From positions 124,001-188,000 of the forward strand of contig UEIJ01000007.1 in the NCBI GenBank assembly GCA_900470195.1: 64,000 bases of DNA, read 5' to 3'. This document shows positions 35,844 to 48,780 of the stretch, piece by piece. The translations under genes and the position numbers were made by a program. Under the pieces are notes generated by a model. The model had not been told where the DNA came from, searched no databases, and worked only from the letters and a program-made list of their open reading frames with translations. The stretch comes from Hyphomicrobiales bacterium. Lineage in GTDB: Bacteria > Pseudomonadota > Alphaproteobacteria > Rhizobiales > Rhizobiaceae. The stretch's first letter is position 1. Every line of letters begins with the position of its first letter.

Positions 35844-37007
35844 ATGTCTTTCGACGGTAATCTGAAAGCCTTCCCCTCCGTCCGTGAACATTACGATGCG
35901 ATGGTCACGGCGGGCGATGTGGAAGCCGATCCCGCTCAACTCGAACTTACCGTCCGTTACGACCGGCTGATCGAGGAAATCTGCACCAGACGCCTGTCAC
36001 GCAAGTCGAGCGCGCTCGGCTGGCTGTTCGGCAAGCGCAAGGAGGCGTCGAGCGTCATCAAGGGGCTTTACGTGCACGGCGAGGTCGGGCGCGGCAAGAC
36101 CATGCTGATGGACATGTTCTTTTCGCTTCTGCCGGTCGAACGCAAGCGCCGCGCGCATTTCAACGATTTCATGGCCGATGTGCATGAGCGCATCTATGCG
36201 CATCGCCAGGCGCTGAAGCGCGGCGAGACCAAACAGGACGACCCGATTCCGCCGGTGGCCGAAGCCTTGGCCCAGCAGGCATGGGGGCTGTGCTTCGACG
36301 AGTTCACCGTGACCGACATTGCCGATGCGATGATCCTGTCGCGCCTGTTCAGCGCGTTGTTTTCGCGTGGTGTGGTGCTGGTGGCAACATCCAATGTCGC
36401 GCCGGACAATCTTTATCGCGATGGGCTGAACCGGCAGCTTTTCCTGCCTTTCATCGATATTCTCAAGAGCCATGTCGATGTGATCAATCTGGATTCGCGT
36501 ACCGATTACCGCCTCGAAAAACTCGACCGCCAGCCGGTCTATCTGTCGCCGCTGGGGGCTGAAACCACCAAGCGCATGGATGCGGCCTGGGCGGCGCAAA
36601 AGGATGGCGCGCAGGAAAAGCCGGACGTGATCCGCATCAAGGGGCGCGATATCGAGATTGCCCGTTCCGTGCATGGCGCGGCGCGCTTTACTTTCGAAGC
36701 GTTGTGCTCGAAACCGCTCGGCGCCTCGGACTATATCGCCATCGTCAAGCATTACCCGACGCTCTTCATCGATGATGTGCCGGTGCTGGACTATGCGCGC
36801 CGCAACGAGGCCAAGCGCTTCATCCTGCTGATCGACGTGCTTTACGATCATCATGCGCGGGTGTTCATTTCCGCCGAAGCGCAGCCGGAAAAGCTCTATC
36901 TTGCCAACAAGGGCACAGAGGCCTTCGAGTTCGACCGCACCGCGTCGCGCCTGTTCGAGATGCAGAGCGCGGAATATCTGGCCGAGCCGCCCGGCAAGGC
37001 CGGCTGA
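35844..37007 (+). CDS. zapE: Cell division protein ZapE (AFG1-like ATPase)
   Basis: A 387-residue AAA-type ATPase. Walker A is G-E-V-G-R-G-K-T near residue 76, followed by M-L-M-D-M-F-F, with R-A-H-F-N-D-F-M near 100, Walker B L-C-F-D-E-F near 149, and A-T-S-N-V-A-P near 189. ZapE/AFG1 proteins associate with the division ring or support membrane-protein quality control. It sits between omp19 and mdh, a conserved place in Rhizobiales. ATG 35844 has a GGAAG site. Full length for the family. Confidence 0.93.
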   Translation: MSFDGNLKAFPSVREHYDAMVTAGDVEADPAQLELTVRYDRLIEEICTRRLSRKSSALGWLFGKRKEASSVIKGLYVHGEVGRGKTMLMDMFFSLLPVERKRRAHFNDFMADVHERIYAHRQALKRGETKQDDPIPPVAEALAQQAWGLCFDEFTVTDIADAMILSRLFSALFSRGVVLVATSNVAPDNLYRDGLNRQLFLPFIDILKSHVDVINLDSRTDYRLEKLDRQPVYLSPLGAETTKRMDAAWAAQKDGAQEKPDVIRIKGRDIEIARSVHGAARFTFEALCSKPLGASDYIAIVKHYPTLFIDDVPVLDYARRNEAKRFILLIDVLYDHHARVFISAEAQPEKLYLANKGTEAFEFDRTASRLFEMQSAEYLAEPPGKAG

Positions 37008-38428
<1,421 letters not shown>

Positions 38429-38438
38429 AATTCCAGAC

Positions 38439-38476
38439 AAGGCCGGTTTGTCGCTTCTTTGCGGCTCCGGCCTTTT
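38439..38476 (+). terminator. Hairpin between mdh and sucC
   Basis: AAGGCCGG (38439-38446) pairs with CCGGCCTT (38467-38474), followed by TT. The 20-base loop makes it a moderate hairpin, perhaps an attenuator that lowers readthrough from mdh into sucC. Confidence 0.45.
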
Positions 38477-38549
38477 CCGGCTGTCAATCCGTTACGGCTC
38501 CGTTCAATCCCAATATGCAACGGACCGGGAATCCGCAGAGGACAACCAG

Positions 38550-39746
<1,197 letters not shown>

Positions 39747-39749
39747 GGC

Positions 39750-40652
39750 ATGTCCATTCTCGTCAACAAGGACACCAAGGTTCTCGTACAGGGCCTGACC
39801 GGCAAGACCGGCACCTTCCACACCGAACAGGCGCTGGCCTATTACGGCACGCAGATGGTCGGCGGCATCCATCCGAAGAAGGGTGGCGAAACCTGGGAAG
39901 GCGCAAAGGGCGAAAAGCTCCCGATCTTCGCAACCGTTGCCGAAGCCAAGGAACGTACCGGCGCTGACGCATCCGTGATCTACGTTCCGCCAGCAGGCGC
40001 AGCCGATGCGATCATCGAAGCCATCGAAGCTGAAATCCCGTTCATCGTCTGCATCACCGAAGGCATTCCGGTCATGGACATGGTTCGCGTCAAGGAGCGT
40101 CTGGAACGCTCGAAGTCGCGCCTGCTCGGACCGAACTGCCCGGGCATCCTGACCCCTGAAGAATGCAAGATCGGCATCATGCCGGGCAACATCTTCAAGA
40201 AGGGTTCGGTGGGCGTTGTTTCCCGCTCCGGAACGCTTACCTATGAAGCAGTGTTCCAGACCTCGAACGAGGGCCTCGGCCAGACCACCGCTGTCGGTAT
40301 CGGCGGCGACCCGGTCAAGGGCACCGAGTTCATCGACGTTTTGGAAATGTTCCTGGCCGACGACGAAACCAAGTCGATCGTCATGATCGGTGAAATCGGC
40401 GGTTCGGCTGAAGAAGATGCGGCGCAGTTCCTCAAGGACGAAGCCAAGCGCGGCCGCAAGAAGCCGATGGTCGGCTTCATCGCAGGCCGTACGGCACCTG
40501 CCGGACGCACGATGGGCCATGCCGGCGCCGTAATTTCCGGCGGCAAGGGCGGCGCGGAAGACAAGATTGCAGCCATGGAATCGGCTGGCATTCGCGTGTC
40601 GCCGTCGCCGGCGCAGCTCGGCAAGACGCTGGTCGAAGTCCTCAAGGGCTGA
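39750..40652 (+). CDS. sucD: Succinyl-CoA synthetase alpha subunit
   Basis: A 300-residue subunit that binds CoA and carries the phosphohistidine. It has the CoA-binding start ([12 protein letters not shown]), G-P-N-C-P-G-I near residue 127, the S-R-S-G-T-L-T-Y-E motif near 158, and the active His in M-G-H-A-G-A near 247. It begins three bases after sucC. The stop is followed by a 235-base gap with hairpins before sucA. Confidence 0.98.
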   Translation: MSILVNKDTKVLVQGLTGKTGTFHTEQALAYYGTQMVGGIHPKKGGETWEGAKGEKLPIFATVAEAKERTGADASVIYVPPAGAADAIIEAIEAEIPFIVCITEGIPVMDMVRVKERLERSKSRLLGPNCPGILTPEECKIGIMPGNIFKKGSVGVVSRSGTLTYEAVFQTSNEGLGQTTAVGIGGDPVKGTEFIDVLEMFLADDETKSIVMIGEIGGSAEEDAAQFLKDEAKRGRKKPMVGFIAGRTAPAGRTMGHAGAVISGGKGGAEDKIAAMESAGIRVSPSPAQLGKTLVEVLKG

Positions 40653-40674
40653 GATCGCGTAACGATCTGAATAT

Positions 40675-40702
40675 CCCGGCTGCGGCGAAAGCCGCTGCCG
40701 GG
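40675..40702 (+). terminator. GC-rich GAAA-capped hairpin between sucD and sucA
   Basis: CCCGGC-T-GCGGC (40675-40686) pairs with GCCGC-T-GCCGGG (40691-40702), one T-T mismatch, closed by a GAAA tetraloop. It lies 22 bases past sucD. There is no T run, so it more likely acts as mRNA 3'-end protection or attenuation than as a full terminator. Confidence 0.5.
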
Positions 40703-40887
40703 TTTGGCATGAAGGCCGGACCATTCCGGCAACCGGGAACGGATATGCCCGTTCCGACGCGTAGAGTTTAGTTATGCCGGGGTCTGTAGCGGTTCCTCCC
40801 CGGCGGCGTGAGGGATGAAGGTCAAAAGCTTCCGGCCCGCGCAGATGAGCCGCTGACAAGGAGACGGAGCGCTGCTCCGGATAGGCT

Positions 40888-43800
40888 ATGGCAAGGCAGG
40901 AACAAGCCAACGACGTTTTCGCCCTTACCTCATTCCTCTATGGCGGCAATGCCGACTATATCGAGGAGCTGTACGCCAAGTATGAGGACGATCCGAATTC
41001 GGTCGATCCGCAGTGGCGCGATTTCTTCGCCAAGCTGGGCGATAATGCCGACGACGTGAAGAAGAACGCCGAAGGCGCGTCCTGGACCAGAAAGAACTGG
41101 CCGATTGCCGCCAATGGCGAACTCATTTCCGCGCTCGACGGCAACTGGGCCGAAGTCGAAAAGCATGTCACCGACAAGCTCAAGGGCAAGGCGGCAAAGG
41201 GCGAAGCGAAGGGTGCCACCGGCGCGGCCCTTACCAGCGAAGAGATCACGCAGGCTGCACGCGACAGCGTTCGCGCCATCATGATGATCCGTGCCTATCG
41301 CATGCGCGGCCATCTGCACGCCAATCTCGATCCGCTCGGTCTCTCCGAAAAGCCGAACGACTATAACGAACTGGAGCCGGAAAACTACGGTTTCACGCCT
41401 GCCGACTACAACCGCAAGATCTTCATCGACAACGTGCTCGGCCTCGAATACGCGACCGTGCCGGAAATGCTCGACATCTTGAAGCGCACTTATTGCGGCA
41501 CGATCGGCGTCGAATTCATGCATATCTCCGATCCGGCTGAAAAGGCCTGGATTCAGGAACGCATTGAAGGTCCGGACAAAAAAGTTGCTTTCACGCCGGA
41601 AGGCAAGAAGGCCATCCTGTCGAAGCTGATCGAAGCGGAAGGCTTCGAGCAGTTCATCGACGTCAAGTACAAGGGCACCAAGCGTTTCGGCCTCGATGGC
41701 GGTGAATCGCTGATTCCGGCCCTTGAGCAGATCGTCAAGCGCGGCGGCGCCATGGGCGTCAAGGAAATCATCTTCGGCATGGCCCACCGTGGCCGTCTGA
41801 ACGTGCTTAGCCAGGTCATGGGCAAGCCGCACCGCGCTATTTTCCACGAGTTCAAGGGCGGCTCCTATGCGCCGGACGACGTGGAGGGCTCGGGCGACGT
41901 GAAGTACCATCTGGGCGCTTCGTCGGATCGTGAATTCGACGGCAACAAGGTCCACCTGTCGTTGACCGCCAACCCGTCGCATCTTGAAATCGTCAACCCG
42001 GTCGTAATGGGCAAGGCCCGCGCCAAGCAGGATCTGCTGGCCGGTCGCACCCGTGACGACATGGTTCCGCTCGCAACGCGCGCCAAGGTTTTGCCGCTGC
42101 TCCTGCATGGCGATGCTGCCTTTGCCGGTCAGGGCGTCGTGGCCGAGTGCCTCGGCCTTTCGGGCCTGAAGGGCCACCGCGTTGCCGGTACGGTGCATTT
42201 CATCATCAACAACCAGATCGGTTTCACCACCAATCCGGCCTTCTCGCGGTCGTCGCCTTATCCGTCGGATGTGGCGAAGATGATCGAAGCGCCGATCTTC
42301 CACGTCAATGGCGACGATCCGGAAGCCGTGGTGTTTGCCGCCAAGGTTGCGACCGAGTTCCGCATGACCTTCCACAAGCCGGTGGTCATCGACATGTTCT
42401 GCTATCGCCGCTTCGGTCACAACGAAGGCGACGAGCCGTCTTTCACGCAGCCGCTGATGTACAAGGCGATCCGTGCGCACAAGACCACGGTGCAGCTCTA
42501 CAGCGAAAAGCTGATTGCGGAAGGCCTCATCAAGCAGGAAGAAATCGACCAGATGAAAGCGCAGTGGCGCGAAAATCTGGAAACCGAATTTGAAGCCGGA
42601 CAGAGCTACAAGCCGAACAAGGCTGACTGGCTTGACGGCGCCTGGGCTGGCCTGCGCACTGCCGACAATGCCGACGAACAGCGTCGCGGCAAGACTGCCG
42701 TGCCGATGAAGACGCTGAAGGAAATCGGCAAGAAGCTGGTTGAAGTGCCGAAGGACTTCCATGTCCACCGCACGATCCAGCGCTTCCTCGACAACCGTGC
42801 CAAGATGATGGAAACGGGCGAGGGGATCGACTGGGCGACGGCTGAATCGCTGGCGTTCGGTTCGCTGGTTGCCGAAGGCAGCCCTGTTCGCCTGTCCGGT
42901 CAGGACGTCGAGCGCGGCACCTTCTCGCAGCGTCACACTGTTCTCTACGATCAGGAAACCCAGAACCGCTATATCCCGCTCAACAATATCCAGAAGGGCC
43001 AGGCGATCTACGAGGCCATCAACTCGATGCTCTCGGAAGAAGCGGTGCTGGGCTACGAATACGGCTATTCGCTGTCCGACCCGCGCGCGCTGGTTCTGTG
43101 GGAAGCGCAGTTTGGCGACTTCGCCAACGGCGCGCAGGTGGTGTTCGACCAGTTCATCTCGTCGGGCGAACGCAAGTGGCTGCGCATGTCCGGCCTCGTC
43201 TGCCTCCTGCCGCACGGCTATGAAGGCCAGGGCCCGGAACACTCTTCCGCTCGTCTGGAGCGCTATCTCCAGCTCTGCGCCGAAGACAACATGCAGGTGG
43301 CCAATGTCACGACGCCTGCCAACTATTTCCACATCCTGCGCCGCCAGATGAAGCGCGACTTCCGCAAGCCGCTCATCATGATGACGCCGAAGTCGCTGCT
43401 GCGCCACAAGCGCGCCGTTTCGACGCTGGCCGAAATGTCGGGCGAATCTTCGTTCCACCGCCTGCTGTGGGACGATGCGCAGTACAACAAGGATGAAGGC
43501 ATCAAGCTCCAGAAGGATGCAAAGATCCGTCGCGTCGTTCTCTGCTCGGGCAAGGTCTATTACGACCTTTACGAAGAGCGCGAAAAGCGCGGCATCGACG
43601 ATGTCTATCTGCTGCGTGTCGAACAGCTCTATCCGTTCCCGGCCAAGGCGCTCATCAACGAGCTGTCGCGGTTCCGTCAGGCGGAAATGGTCTGGTGCCA
43701 GGAAGAGCCGAAGAACATGGGCGCATGGTCGTTCATCGACCCGTATCTGGAATGGGTGCTGGCGCATATCGACGCCAAGCATCAGCGCGTGCGCTATGCG

Positions 43801-43893
43801 GGCCGTCCGGCCGCCGCATCGCCTGCAACGGGTCTGATGTCGAAGCATCTTGCGCAGCTCGCCGCTTTCCTTGAGGATGCGCTCGGCAGCTAA
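40888..43893 (+). CDS. sucA: 2-oxoglutarate dehydrogenase E1 component
   Basis: A 1001-residue thiamine-diphosphate enzyme that decarboxylates 2-oxoglutarate and passes the succinyl group to SucB. It has the N-terminal [11 protein letters not shown] docking segment, the [11 protein letters not shown] block near residue 298, the TPP-binding [10 protein letters not shown] near 408, and the transketolase-like central region ([19 protein letters not shown]) near 720-750. Length is typical. It begins 235 bases after sucD and may have a promoter in that gap, but is otherwise in the suc block. Confidence 0.98.
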   Translation: MARQEQANDVFALTSFLYGGNADYIEELYAKYEDDPNSVDPQWRDFFAKLGDNADDVKKNAEGASWTRKNWPIAANGELISALDGNWAEVEKHVTDKLKGKAAKGEAKGATGAALTSEEITQAARDSVRAIMMIRAYRMRGHLHANLDPLGLSEKPNDYNELEPENYGFTPADYNRKIFIDNVLGLEYATVPEMLDILKRTYCGTIGVEFMHISDPAEKAWIQERIEGPDKKVAFTPEGKKAILSKLIEAEGFEQFIDVKYKGTKRFGLDGGESLIPALEQIVKRGGAMGVKEIIFGMAHRGRLNVLSQVMGKPHRAIFHEFKGGSYAPDDVEGSGDVKYHLGASSDREFDGNKVHLSLTANPSHLEIVNPVVMGKARAKQDLLAGRTRDDMVPLATRAKVLPLLLHGDAAFAGQGVVAECLGLSGLKGHRVAGTVHFIINNQIGFTTNPAFSRSSPYPSDVAKMIEAPIFHVNGDDPEAVVFAAKVATEFRMTFHKPVVIDMFCYRRFGHNEGDEPSFTQPLMYKAIRAHKTTVQLYSEKLIAEGLIKQEEIDQMKAQWRENLETEFEAGQSYKPNKADWLDGAWAGLRTADNADEQRRGKTAVPMKTLKEIGKKLVEVPKDFHVHRTIQRFLDNRAKMMETGEGIDWATAESLAFGSLVAEGSPVRLSGQDVERGTFSQRHTVLYDQETQNRYIPLNNIQKGQAIYEAINSMLSEEAVLGYEYGYSLSDPRALVLWEAQFGDFANGAQVVFDQFISSGERKWLRMSGLVCLLPHGYEGQGPEHSSARLERYLQLCAEDNMQVANVTTPANYFHILRRQMKRDFRKPLIMMTPKSLLRHKRAVSTLAEMSGESSFHRLLWDDAQYNKDEGIKLQKDAKIRRVVLCSGKVYYDLYEEREKRGIDDVYLLRVEQLYPFPAKALINELSRFRQAEMVWCQEEPKNMGAWSFIDPYLEWVLAHIDAKHQRVRYAGRPAAASPATGLMSKHLAQLAAFLEDALGS

Positions 43894-43973
43894 CCGGTTT
43901 TGGAGCCGCCTTGCGGGCGGCTCCAGCACTTGAACACAAATTCAAAATTCGAAGATCAACGGAAGAAAAAACC

Positions 43974-45203
43974 ATGGCCACCGAAATTCGCGTTCCCACG
44001 CTTGGGGAGTCCGTTACTGAGGCAACCATCGGAAAATGGTTCAAGAAAGTCGGCGATGCTGTCACTGCCGACGAACCGCTGGTGGAACTGGAAACCGACA
44101 AGGTGACAGTGGAAGTTCCGGCTGCTGCTGCTGGCGTACTGGCTGAAATCACGGCCAAGGAAGGCGACACCGTCGAGGTCAATGCGCTTCTCGGCCAGAT
44201 TTCAACGGATGGCTCGGCTGCCGCTGCTCCGGCTGCGAAGAAGGAAGAAGCCAAGCCTGCCGCTGCAGCACCTGCTGCCGCGCCAGTTGCTTCCGCTTCG
44301 TCCGGCCCGGCTATGCAGCCAGCCCCTGCCGCTTCCAAGCTGCTCGCTGAAAACAACCTCTCCGCCGATCAGGTGGAAGGTTCCGGCAAGCGCGGTCAGG
44401 TGCTGAAGGGCGATGTGCTTGATGCCATCGCCAAGGGTGTTTCGGCTGCTCCGGCTCCGGTCGCTGCGGCGGCTGCCCGTCCGGCATCGTCGGCTGACGA
44501 TGCATCGCGTGAAGAACGCGTGAAGATGACCCGCCTGCGCCAGACGATTGCCAAGCGTCTGAAGGATGCCCAGAACACAGCCGCCATGCTGACGACCTAT
44601 AACGAAGTCGACATGTCTGCGGTGATGGAACTGCGCGCCAAGTACAAGGACATCTTCGAGAAGAAGCATGGCGTGAAGCTCGGCTTCATGGGCTTCTTCA
44701 CCAAGGCCGTGACCCATGCGTTGAAGGAAATCCCGGCGGTTAACGCCGAGATCGACGGCACCGACATCATCTACAAGAACTTCGCCCATGTCGGCATGGC
44801 TGTCGGCACGGACAAGGGCCTTGTGGTTCCGGTTATCCGCGATGCCGACAGCATGTCGATCGCGGAAATCGAAAAGGAACTGGGACGTCTGGCCAAGGCC
44901 GCTCGCGACGGTTCGCTGTCCATGGCCGACATGCAGGGCGGCACGTTCACCATCACCAATGGCGGCGTGTACGGTTCGCTGATGTCCTCGCCGATCCTGA
45001 ACGCTCCGCAGTCGGGCATTCTCGGCATGCACAAGATCCAGGAACGTCCGGTTGTCGTCGGCGGCCAGATCGTGATCCGCCCGATGATGTATCTGGCGCT
45101 TTCCTACGATCACCGCATCGTGGACGGCAAGGAAGCCGTGACCTTCCTCGTGCGCGTCAAGGAAAGCCTGGAAGATCCGGAACGTCTGGTTCTCGATCTC
45201 TAA
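43974..45203 (+). CDS. sucB: Dihydrolipoyl succinyltransferase (E2 of 2-oxoglutarate dehydrogenase)
   Basis: A 409-residue E2 core protein. One lipoyl domain is at the N-terminus with the lipoylated Lys in E-T-D-K-V-T-V-E-V (about residue 43), then an Ala/Pro-rich linker, an E1/E3-binding domain ([10 protein letters not shown] near 120) and the catalytic domain with the active-site S-Y-D-H-R-I-V-D-G (near 378). It transfers the succinyl group to CoA. ATG 43974 lies 81 bases after sucA. A MAPEG gene follows closely. Confidence 0.98.
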   Translation: MATEIRVPTLGESVTEATIGKWFKKVGDAVTADEPLVELETDKVTVEVPAAAAGVLAEITAKEGDTVEVNALLGQISTDGSAAAAPAAKKEEAKPAAAAPAAAPVASASSGPAMQPAPAASKLLAENNLSADQVEGSGKRGQVLKGDVLDAIAKGVSAAPAPVAAAAARPASSADDASREERVKMTRLRQTIAKRLKDAQNTAAMLTTYNEVDMSAVMELRAKYKDIFEKKHGVKLGFMGFFTKAVTHALKEIPAVNAEIDGTDIIYKNFAHVGMAVGTDKGLVVPVIRDADSMSIAEIEKELGRLAKAARDGSLSMADMQGGTFTITNGGVYGSLMSSPILNAPQSGILGMHKIQERPVVVGGQIVIRPMMYLALSYDHRIVDGKEAVTFLVRVKESLEDPERLVLDL

Positions 45204-45212
45204 GGAAGAACG

Positions 45213-45625
45213 ATGGAGCCGGGCCTCTTCTCCGCATCCCCGTTCCTGCCGCTGGTCGGCTGGAGCGCCGTCCTGCTGGTGGTTCATATCCTCCTGCAGG
45301 GTTTTGCGGCAACAAAGGAACTCGGCTCCCGATGGAATGCCGGTCCGCGCGACGAAGGTTTGAAACCTTCCGGCAGGTTTGCCGGTCGCGCGGAGCGGGC
45401 CTCCTCCAATTTCCGCGAAACCTATCCGGCATTCATCGGGCTGGCGCTGGCGCTCGCGCTGAAAGGCGACCCATCCGGATGGGGCATCCTCGGGGCGTGG
45501 CTCTGGTTTGTCAGTCGCATCGTCTATATCCCGCTTTATCTGGCGGGCATCCCTATTTCCGTTCCTTCGTCTGGCTCATCAGCCTGGCGGGGCTCGGTAT
45601 CATGCTTCTGGCTTTGGTTCTGTGA
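45213..45625 (+). pseudogene. MAPEG family membrane protein, frameshifted
   Basis: A MAPEG-type membrane protein (eicosanoid and glutathione metabolism family; role in bacteria unclear). The first frame runs M-E-P-G-L-F with three membrane helices and the family segment F-R-E-T-Y-P-A-F near residue 70, then Y-I-P-L-Y-L-A-G-I-P at about residue 105-114. After base ~45551 the homologous ending Y-F-R-S-F-V-W-L-I-S-L-A-G-L continues in another frame to the TGA at 45623-45625. The first frame goes on to 45698 with unrelated residues, overlapping the next gene. A one-base deletion near 45551-45555 explains this; sequencing error is possible. Confidence 0.75.
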
Positions 45626-45664
45626 TGGCAGCCTGCGCGTGAAACGCGCAATGAAGGAAACGCG

Positions 45665-46303
45665 ATGCATCCCTATCTGTTCGAACTTGCGTCCCTGATG
45701 GCGATTTTCGTCTTTGCCATCGTTTCCCCCGGCGCCGATCTTGCCATGGTCATCCGGCAGTCGCTGCTGCATGGCCGCCGTGAGGCGATCATTACGAGCT
45801 TCGGCATCGGCACCGCTTTGATGATGCATGTCACCTATACGGTGCTTGGGCTCGGTCTCATCATTTCCAAGTCGATCTATCTGTTCAATATCGTCAAATG
45901 GTGCGGTGTGGCCTATCTGGTCTATATCGGCATCAAGGCGCTACGGGCTGGAACGACGAAGATCGACGTGGAAGCTTCGCCAAAGGAACCGCATAAGCAG
46001 CAGAGCTTCGCCAAGGCTTTTGGCCTCGGCTTTGCCGCCAATGCGCTGAACCCCAAGGCCGTATTCTTCTTCCTGTCGATTTTCTCGACGGTTGTTCATG
46101 CCCATACGCCCACCGAGGTGAAGCTTGGCTATGGCGTCGTGATGGCGACCGCGCTCATATGCTGGTTCGTCGGCGTCAGCCTTTTCATGACGACGCCGAA
46201 GATGCGCGCAGCTTTCTCGCGCGCCTCGAAATGGATCGATCGTGCCAGCGGTGTTGTCTTCATCGCGCTGGGGCTTAAACTTGCCACCGAAAAGGCTATG
46301 TAA
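45665..46303 (+). CDS. LysE/RhtB family amino-acid exporter
   Basis: A 212-residue inner-membrane protein of the LysE translocator family, with about six helices. The signature I-V-S-P-G-A-D-L-A-M-V near residue 20 and G-I-G-T-A-L-M near 48 are readable, as is F-A-A-N-A-L-N-P-K-A near 128. Such proteins export amino acids (lysine, threonine, homoserine) or related small molecules. AAGGAAACG precedes ATG 45665. It follows the MAPEG gene by 39 bases and may be in the same transcript. The substrate is not predictable. Confidence 0.92.
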   Translation: MHPYLFELASLMAIFVFAIVSPGADLAMVIRQSLLHGRREAIITSFGIGTALMMHVTYTVLGLGLIISKSIYLFNIVKWCGVAYLVYIGIKALRAGTTKIDVEASPKEPHKQQSFAKAFGLGFAANALNPKAVFFFLSIFSTVVHAHTPTEVKLGYGVVMATALICWFVGVSLFMTTPKMRAAFSRASKWIDRASGVVFIALGLKLATEKAM

Positions 46304-46344
46304 TCCTTATCTTCGGGCGGTCGAAGATTCGCTGCCGGAAAAGC

Positions 46345-46374
46345 TCAGCCGGAACACTCAGCCGGAACACTCAG
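46345..46374. repeat. 13-base tandem duplication upstream of a secreted-protein gene
   Basis: TCAGCCGGAACAC occurs at 46345-46357 and again at 46358-46370, followed by TCAG. It lies just before the GGGAGAA ribosome site of the gene at 46388. Confidence 0.8.
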
Positions 46375-46387
46375 GGAGAACCGACAG

Positions 46388-46930
46388 ATGCATACAGCAC
46401 CCAAGCTTTTCAGGACCGCCGCCGTTTCGGTGCTCGCGCTCACCCTGTTCTCGACCGCCGTTCAGGCGGCCTGCACGCAGAACCGAGCGATTTATCGGGA
46501 TCGCGACGACGCCTATACGCTGACCTTCCGCCCGGAACAGCCGAATGATCTGAAAATGACGCCGGCACCGACGAACGAGTTCACGATCACGGCCAATGAC
46601 AAGCCGGAGTTCAAGCTGAGCGGCATGGTCATCTGGCCGGAGGAAGGCGTGGCTCGCCCCTATGCTTTGCTGACCTTCAACTGCAAGGGCGATGGTTCCA
46701 ATCCGGAAGACCTCGACGATTGCAGCATCTGGCAGAGCGTCATCTATGCACTGAAGGAAGGCGCGGAAGCCGAGGTGCTGCCCAAGGCGGAAGAACCGGC
46801 GGCGCAGGCGATCCTGCTGCCCGATCTGGTGACGGCGCTCGACGGTTATGATTTTGGAGCGGCAAAACCTGAAAAGCCGCTGCAGTGGGAAGTGTTCCGC
46901 TTTCAGGGATGCACGCCCGACGAGGAATGA
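46388..46930 (+). CDS. Exported protein of unknown function
   Basis: A 180-residue protein with a clear signal peptide (basic M-H-T-A-P-K-L-F-R, hydrophobic core, cleavage after V-Q-A-A near residue 28), so periplasmic. The mature part has four cysteines (about 29, 100, 112 and 175), which could make two disulfides, and is acidic at the end. GGGAGAA precedes ATG 46388. I do not recognise the family. It sits between the LysE-type exporter and lpd in the gap that separates sucB from its E3 gene. Confidence 0.82.
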   Translation: MHTAPKLFRTAAVSVLALTLFSTAVQAACTQNRAIYRDRDDAYTLTFRPEQPNDLKMTPAPTNEFTITANDKPEFKLSGMVIWPEEGVARPYALLTFNCKGDGSNPEDLDDCSIWQSVIYALKEGAEAEVLPKAEEPAAQAILLPDLVTALDGYDFGAAKPEKPLQWEVFRFQGCTPDEE

Positions 46931-47039
46931 CCGGCTGTCCCGAAGGACGCCGGTTTTATGAGAACATGCGAAAGAAGGGCTGGCCGGATGAACCGTGTCG
47001 CCCGAAAACGTTCAGGACAGACTGAAGAAGGATAGTTCA

Positions 47040-48443
47040 ATGTCATACGATGTGGTTGTCATCGGTACGGGCCCCGGCGGTTATGTCGCCGCGATCAAGG
47101 CCGCACAGCTTGGTCTTTCCGTTGCTGTTGTGGAGAAGCGCAAGACCTTCGGTGGCACCTGCCTGAATATTGGCTGCATTCCCTCCAAGGCGCTGCTGCA
47201 TGCATCGGAAGTCTTTGCCGAAGCCGGTCATTCCTTCGATACGCTCGGCGTGGAAGTGACGCCGAAGCTCAATCTGGGAAAGATGCTGGCGCACAAGGAT
47301 GCGACCGTGAAGTCCAACGTCACCGGCGTTGAATTCCTGTTCAAGAAGAACAAGATCACGTCCTTCATCGGCACCGGCAAGATCGTAGCCAAGGGCAAGG
47401 TTTCCGTGACCGCCGAAGACGGCAAGGTCGAGGAAATCGAAGCAAAGAACATCATCATTGCCACCGGTTCCGACGTTGCAGGCATTCCTGGCGTCAAGGT
47501 CGATATTGACGAGAAAGTCATCGTTTCCTCGACCGGCGCGCTTTCCTTCGACAAGGTTCCGGGCAGCCTGATCGTGGTCGGCGGCGGCGTGATCGGCCTG
47601 GAACTCGGTTCCGTTTGGGCGCGCCTCGGTGCGAAGGTCACGGTGGTCGAATATCTCGACAAGGTGCTCGGCCCCATGGACGGCGAAGTATCGAAGCAGT
47701 TCCAGCGCCTCCTCGAAAAGCAGGGCATCGCCTTCAAGCTCAGCGCGAAAGTGACGGGCGTTGAAAAGTCGGGCAAGGGCGCGAAAGTGACCTTTGAGCC
47801 GGTCAAGGGCGGCGCGGCTGAAACGCTGGAAGCCGATGCGGTTCTCATCGCCACCGGCCGTCGTCCTTACACCGACGGTCTCGGCCTTCAGGAGGCTGGC
47901 GTCAATGTCGATGATCGCGGCCGCGTTGCGATCGACGGTCACTGGCGCACCAATGTCGAAGGCATCTATGCCATCGGTGACGTGGTGCAAGGCCCGATGC
48001 TGGCGCACAAGGCTGAGGACGAAGGCATTGCGGTCGCCGAAATCATTGCCGGTCAGGCCGGTCACGTGAACTTCGATGTCATCCCGAGCGTTGTCTACAC
48101 GCAGCCGGAAGTCGCTTCCGTCGGCAAGACCGAGGAAGAGCTGAAAGCCGCCGGTATCGAATACAAGGTCGGCAAGTTCCCGTTCACGGCCAATGGCCGC
48201 GCGCGCGCCATGCTGCACACCGACGGTTTCGTGAAGATCCTTGCCGACAAGGCAACGGATCGCGTTCTGGGTGCACATATCCTCGGCTACAATGCTGGTG
48301 AAATGATCCACGAACTGGCCGTCCTGATGGAATTTGGCGGTTCTTCGGAAGATATGGCCCGCACCTGCCATGCGCATCCGACCATGTCGGAAGCCGTGCG
48401 CGAGTCCGCTCTGGCGACCTTCGCCAAGCCGATCCATATGTAA
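47040..48443 (+). CDS. lpd: Dihydrolipoyl dehydrogenase (E3)
   Basis: A 467-residue FAD flavoprotein that reoxidises dihydrolipoamide of the 2-oxoglutarate dehydrogenase complex. Motifs are the FAD-binding G-T-G-P-G-G-Y near residue 9, the redox pair in G-G-T-C-L-N-I-G-C-I-P near 40, the NAD-binding G-G-G-V-I-G-L-E near 180, A-I-G-D-V near 308, and the active-site base in H-A-H-P-T near 445. ATG 47040 has AAGGA nearby; an in-frame start at 46995 is weaker. Its place downstream of sucB indicates service to that complex, though it may be shared with others. Confidence 0.97.
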   Translation: MSYDVVVIGTGPGGYVAAIKAAQLGLSVAVVEKRKTFGGTCLNIGCIPSKALLHASEVFAEAGHSFDTLGVEVTPKLNLGKMLAHKDATVKSNVTGVEFLFKKNKITSFIGTGKIVAKGKVSVTAEDGKVEEIEAKNIIIATGSDVAGIPGVKVDIDEKVIVSSTGALSFDKVPGSLIVVGGGVIGLELGSVWARLGAKVTVVEYLDKVLGPMDGEVSKQFQRLLEKQGIAFKLSAKVTGVEKSGKGAKVTFEPVKGGAAETLEADAVLIATGRRPYTDGLGLQEAGVNVDDRGRVAIDGHWRTNVEGIYAIGDVVQGPMLAHKAEDEGIAVAEIIAGQAGHVNFDVIPSVVYTQPEVASVGKTEEELKAAGIEYKVGKFPFTANGRARAMLHTDGFVKILADKATDRVLGAHILGYNAGEMIHELAVLMEFGGSSEDMARTCHAHPTMSEAVRESALATFAKPIHM

Positions 48444-48464
48444 TCGGCAGATTTCCATATTTGT

Positions 48465-48492
48465 AAAAAGGCCCGCAGATGCGGGCCTTTTT
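48465..48492. terminator. Bidirectional terminator of lpd and the convergent small-protein gene
   Basis: AAAAAGGCCCGC (48465-48476) pairs perfectly with GCGGGCCTTTTT (48481-48492) around AGAT. It lies between lpd, ending at 48443, and the convergent gene ending at 48502. Confidence 0.9.
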
Positions 48493-48501
48493 CATTGCTA
48501 T

Positions 48502-48780
48502 TTAATTCTGCGCTGGCGGGTTGGCCGGCGGAGCTGGAGCTGGGCTTGCGGGCTCGCTCTGTGTCGCCGGTGGCGGGGGCGGCGCGGCCGTGTCGGTTCC
48601 GCTGCCATTTCGGTAAAAGAAGTAGCCAAGAACGATGATCGCAACCAGAAGCACCGCGCCAAGCAAATAGCCGCTTCCGCCGCGCGGTGGCGGTGGCGGC
48701 GGCATTCCGGATGGATCTGAAAGACGCGGGTCTGTTGTCGTGCGCGGTTCGTTGTTCCTCGGATCAAGGGGATCAACCAT
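48502..48780 (-). CDS. Proline-rich single-pass membrane protein
   Basis: A 92-residue protein: a charged N-terminal half with a run of prolines and glycines (P-P-P-P-P-P-R-G-G near residue 30), one membrane helix (about 38-57, Y-L-L-G-A-V-L-L-V-A), then a Pro/Ala-rich tail, probably periplasmic. The start at ATG 48780 is set by GGAGG eight bases before it; an ATG five codons earlier has no ribosome site. No motif or homologue is recognised. It converges on lpd through a strong shared terminator. Confidence 0.7.
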   Translation of the reverse strand: MVDPLDPRNNEPRTTTDPRLSDPSGMPPPPPPRGGSGYLLGAVLLVAIIVLGYFFYRNGSGTDTAAPPPPPATQSEPASPAPAPPANPPAQN

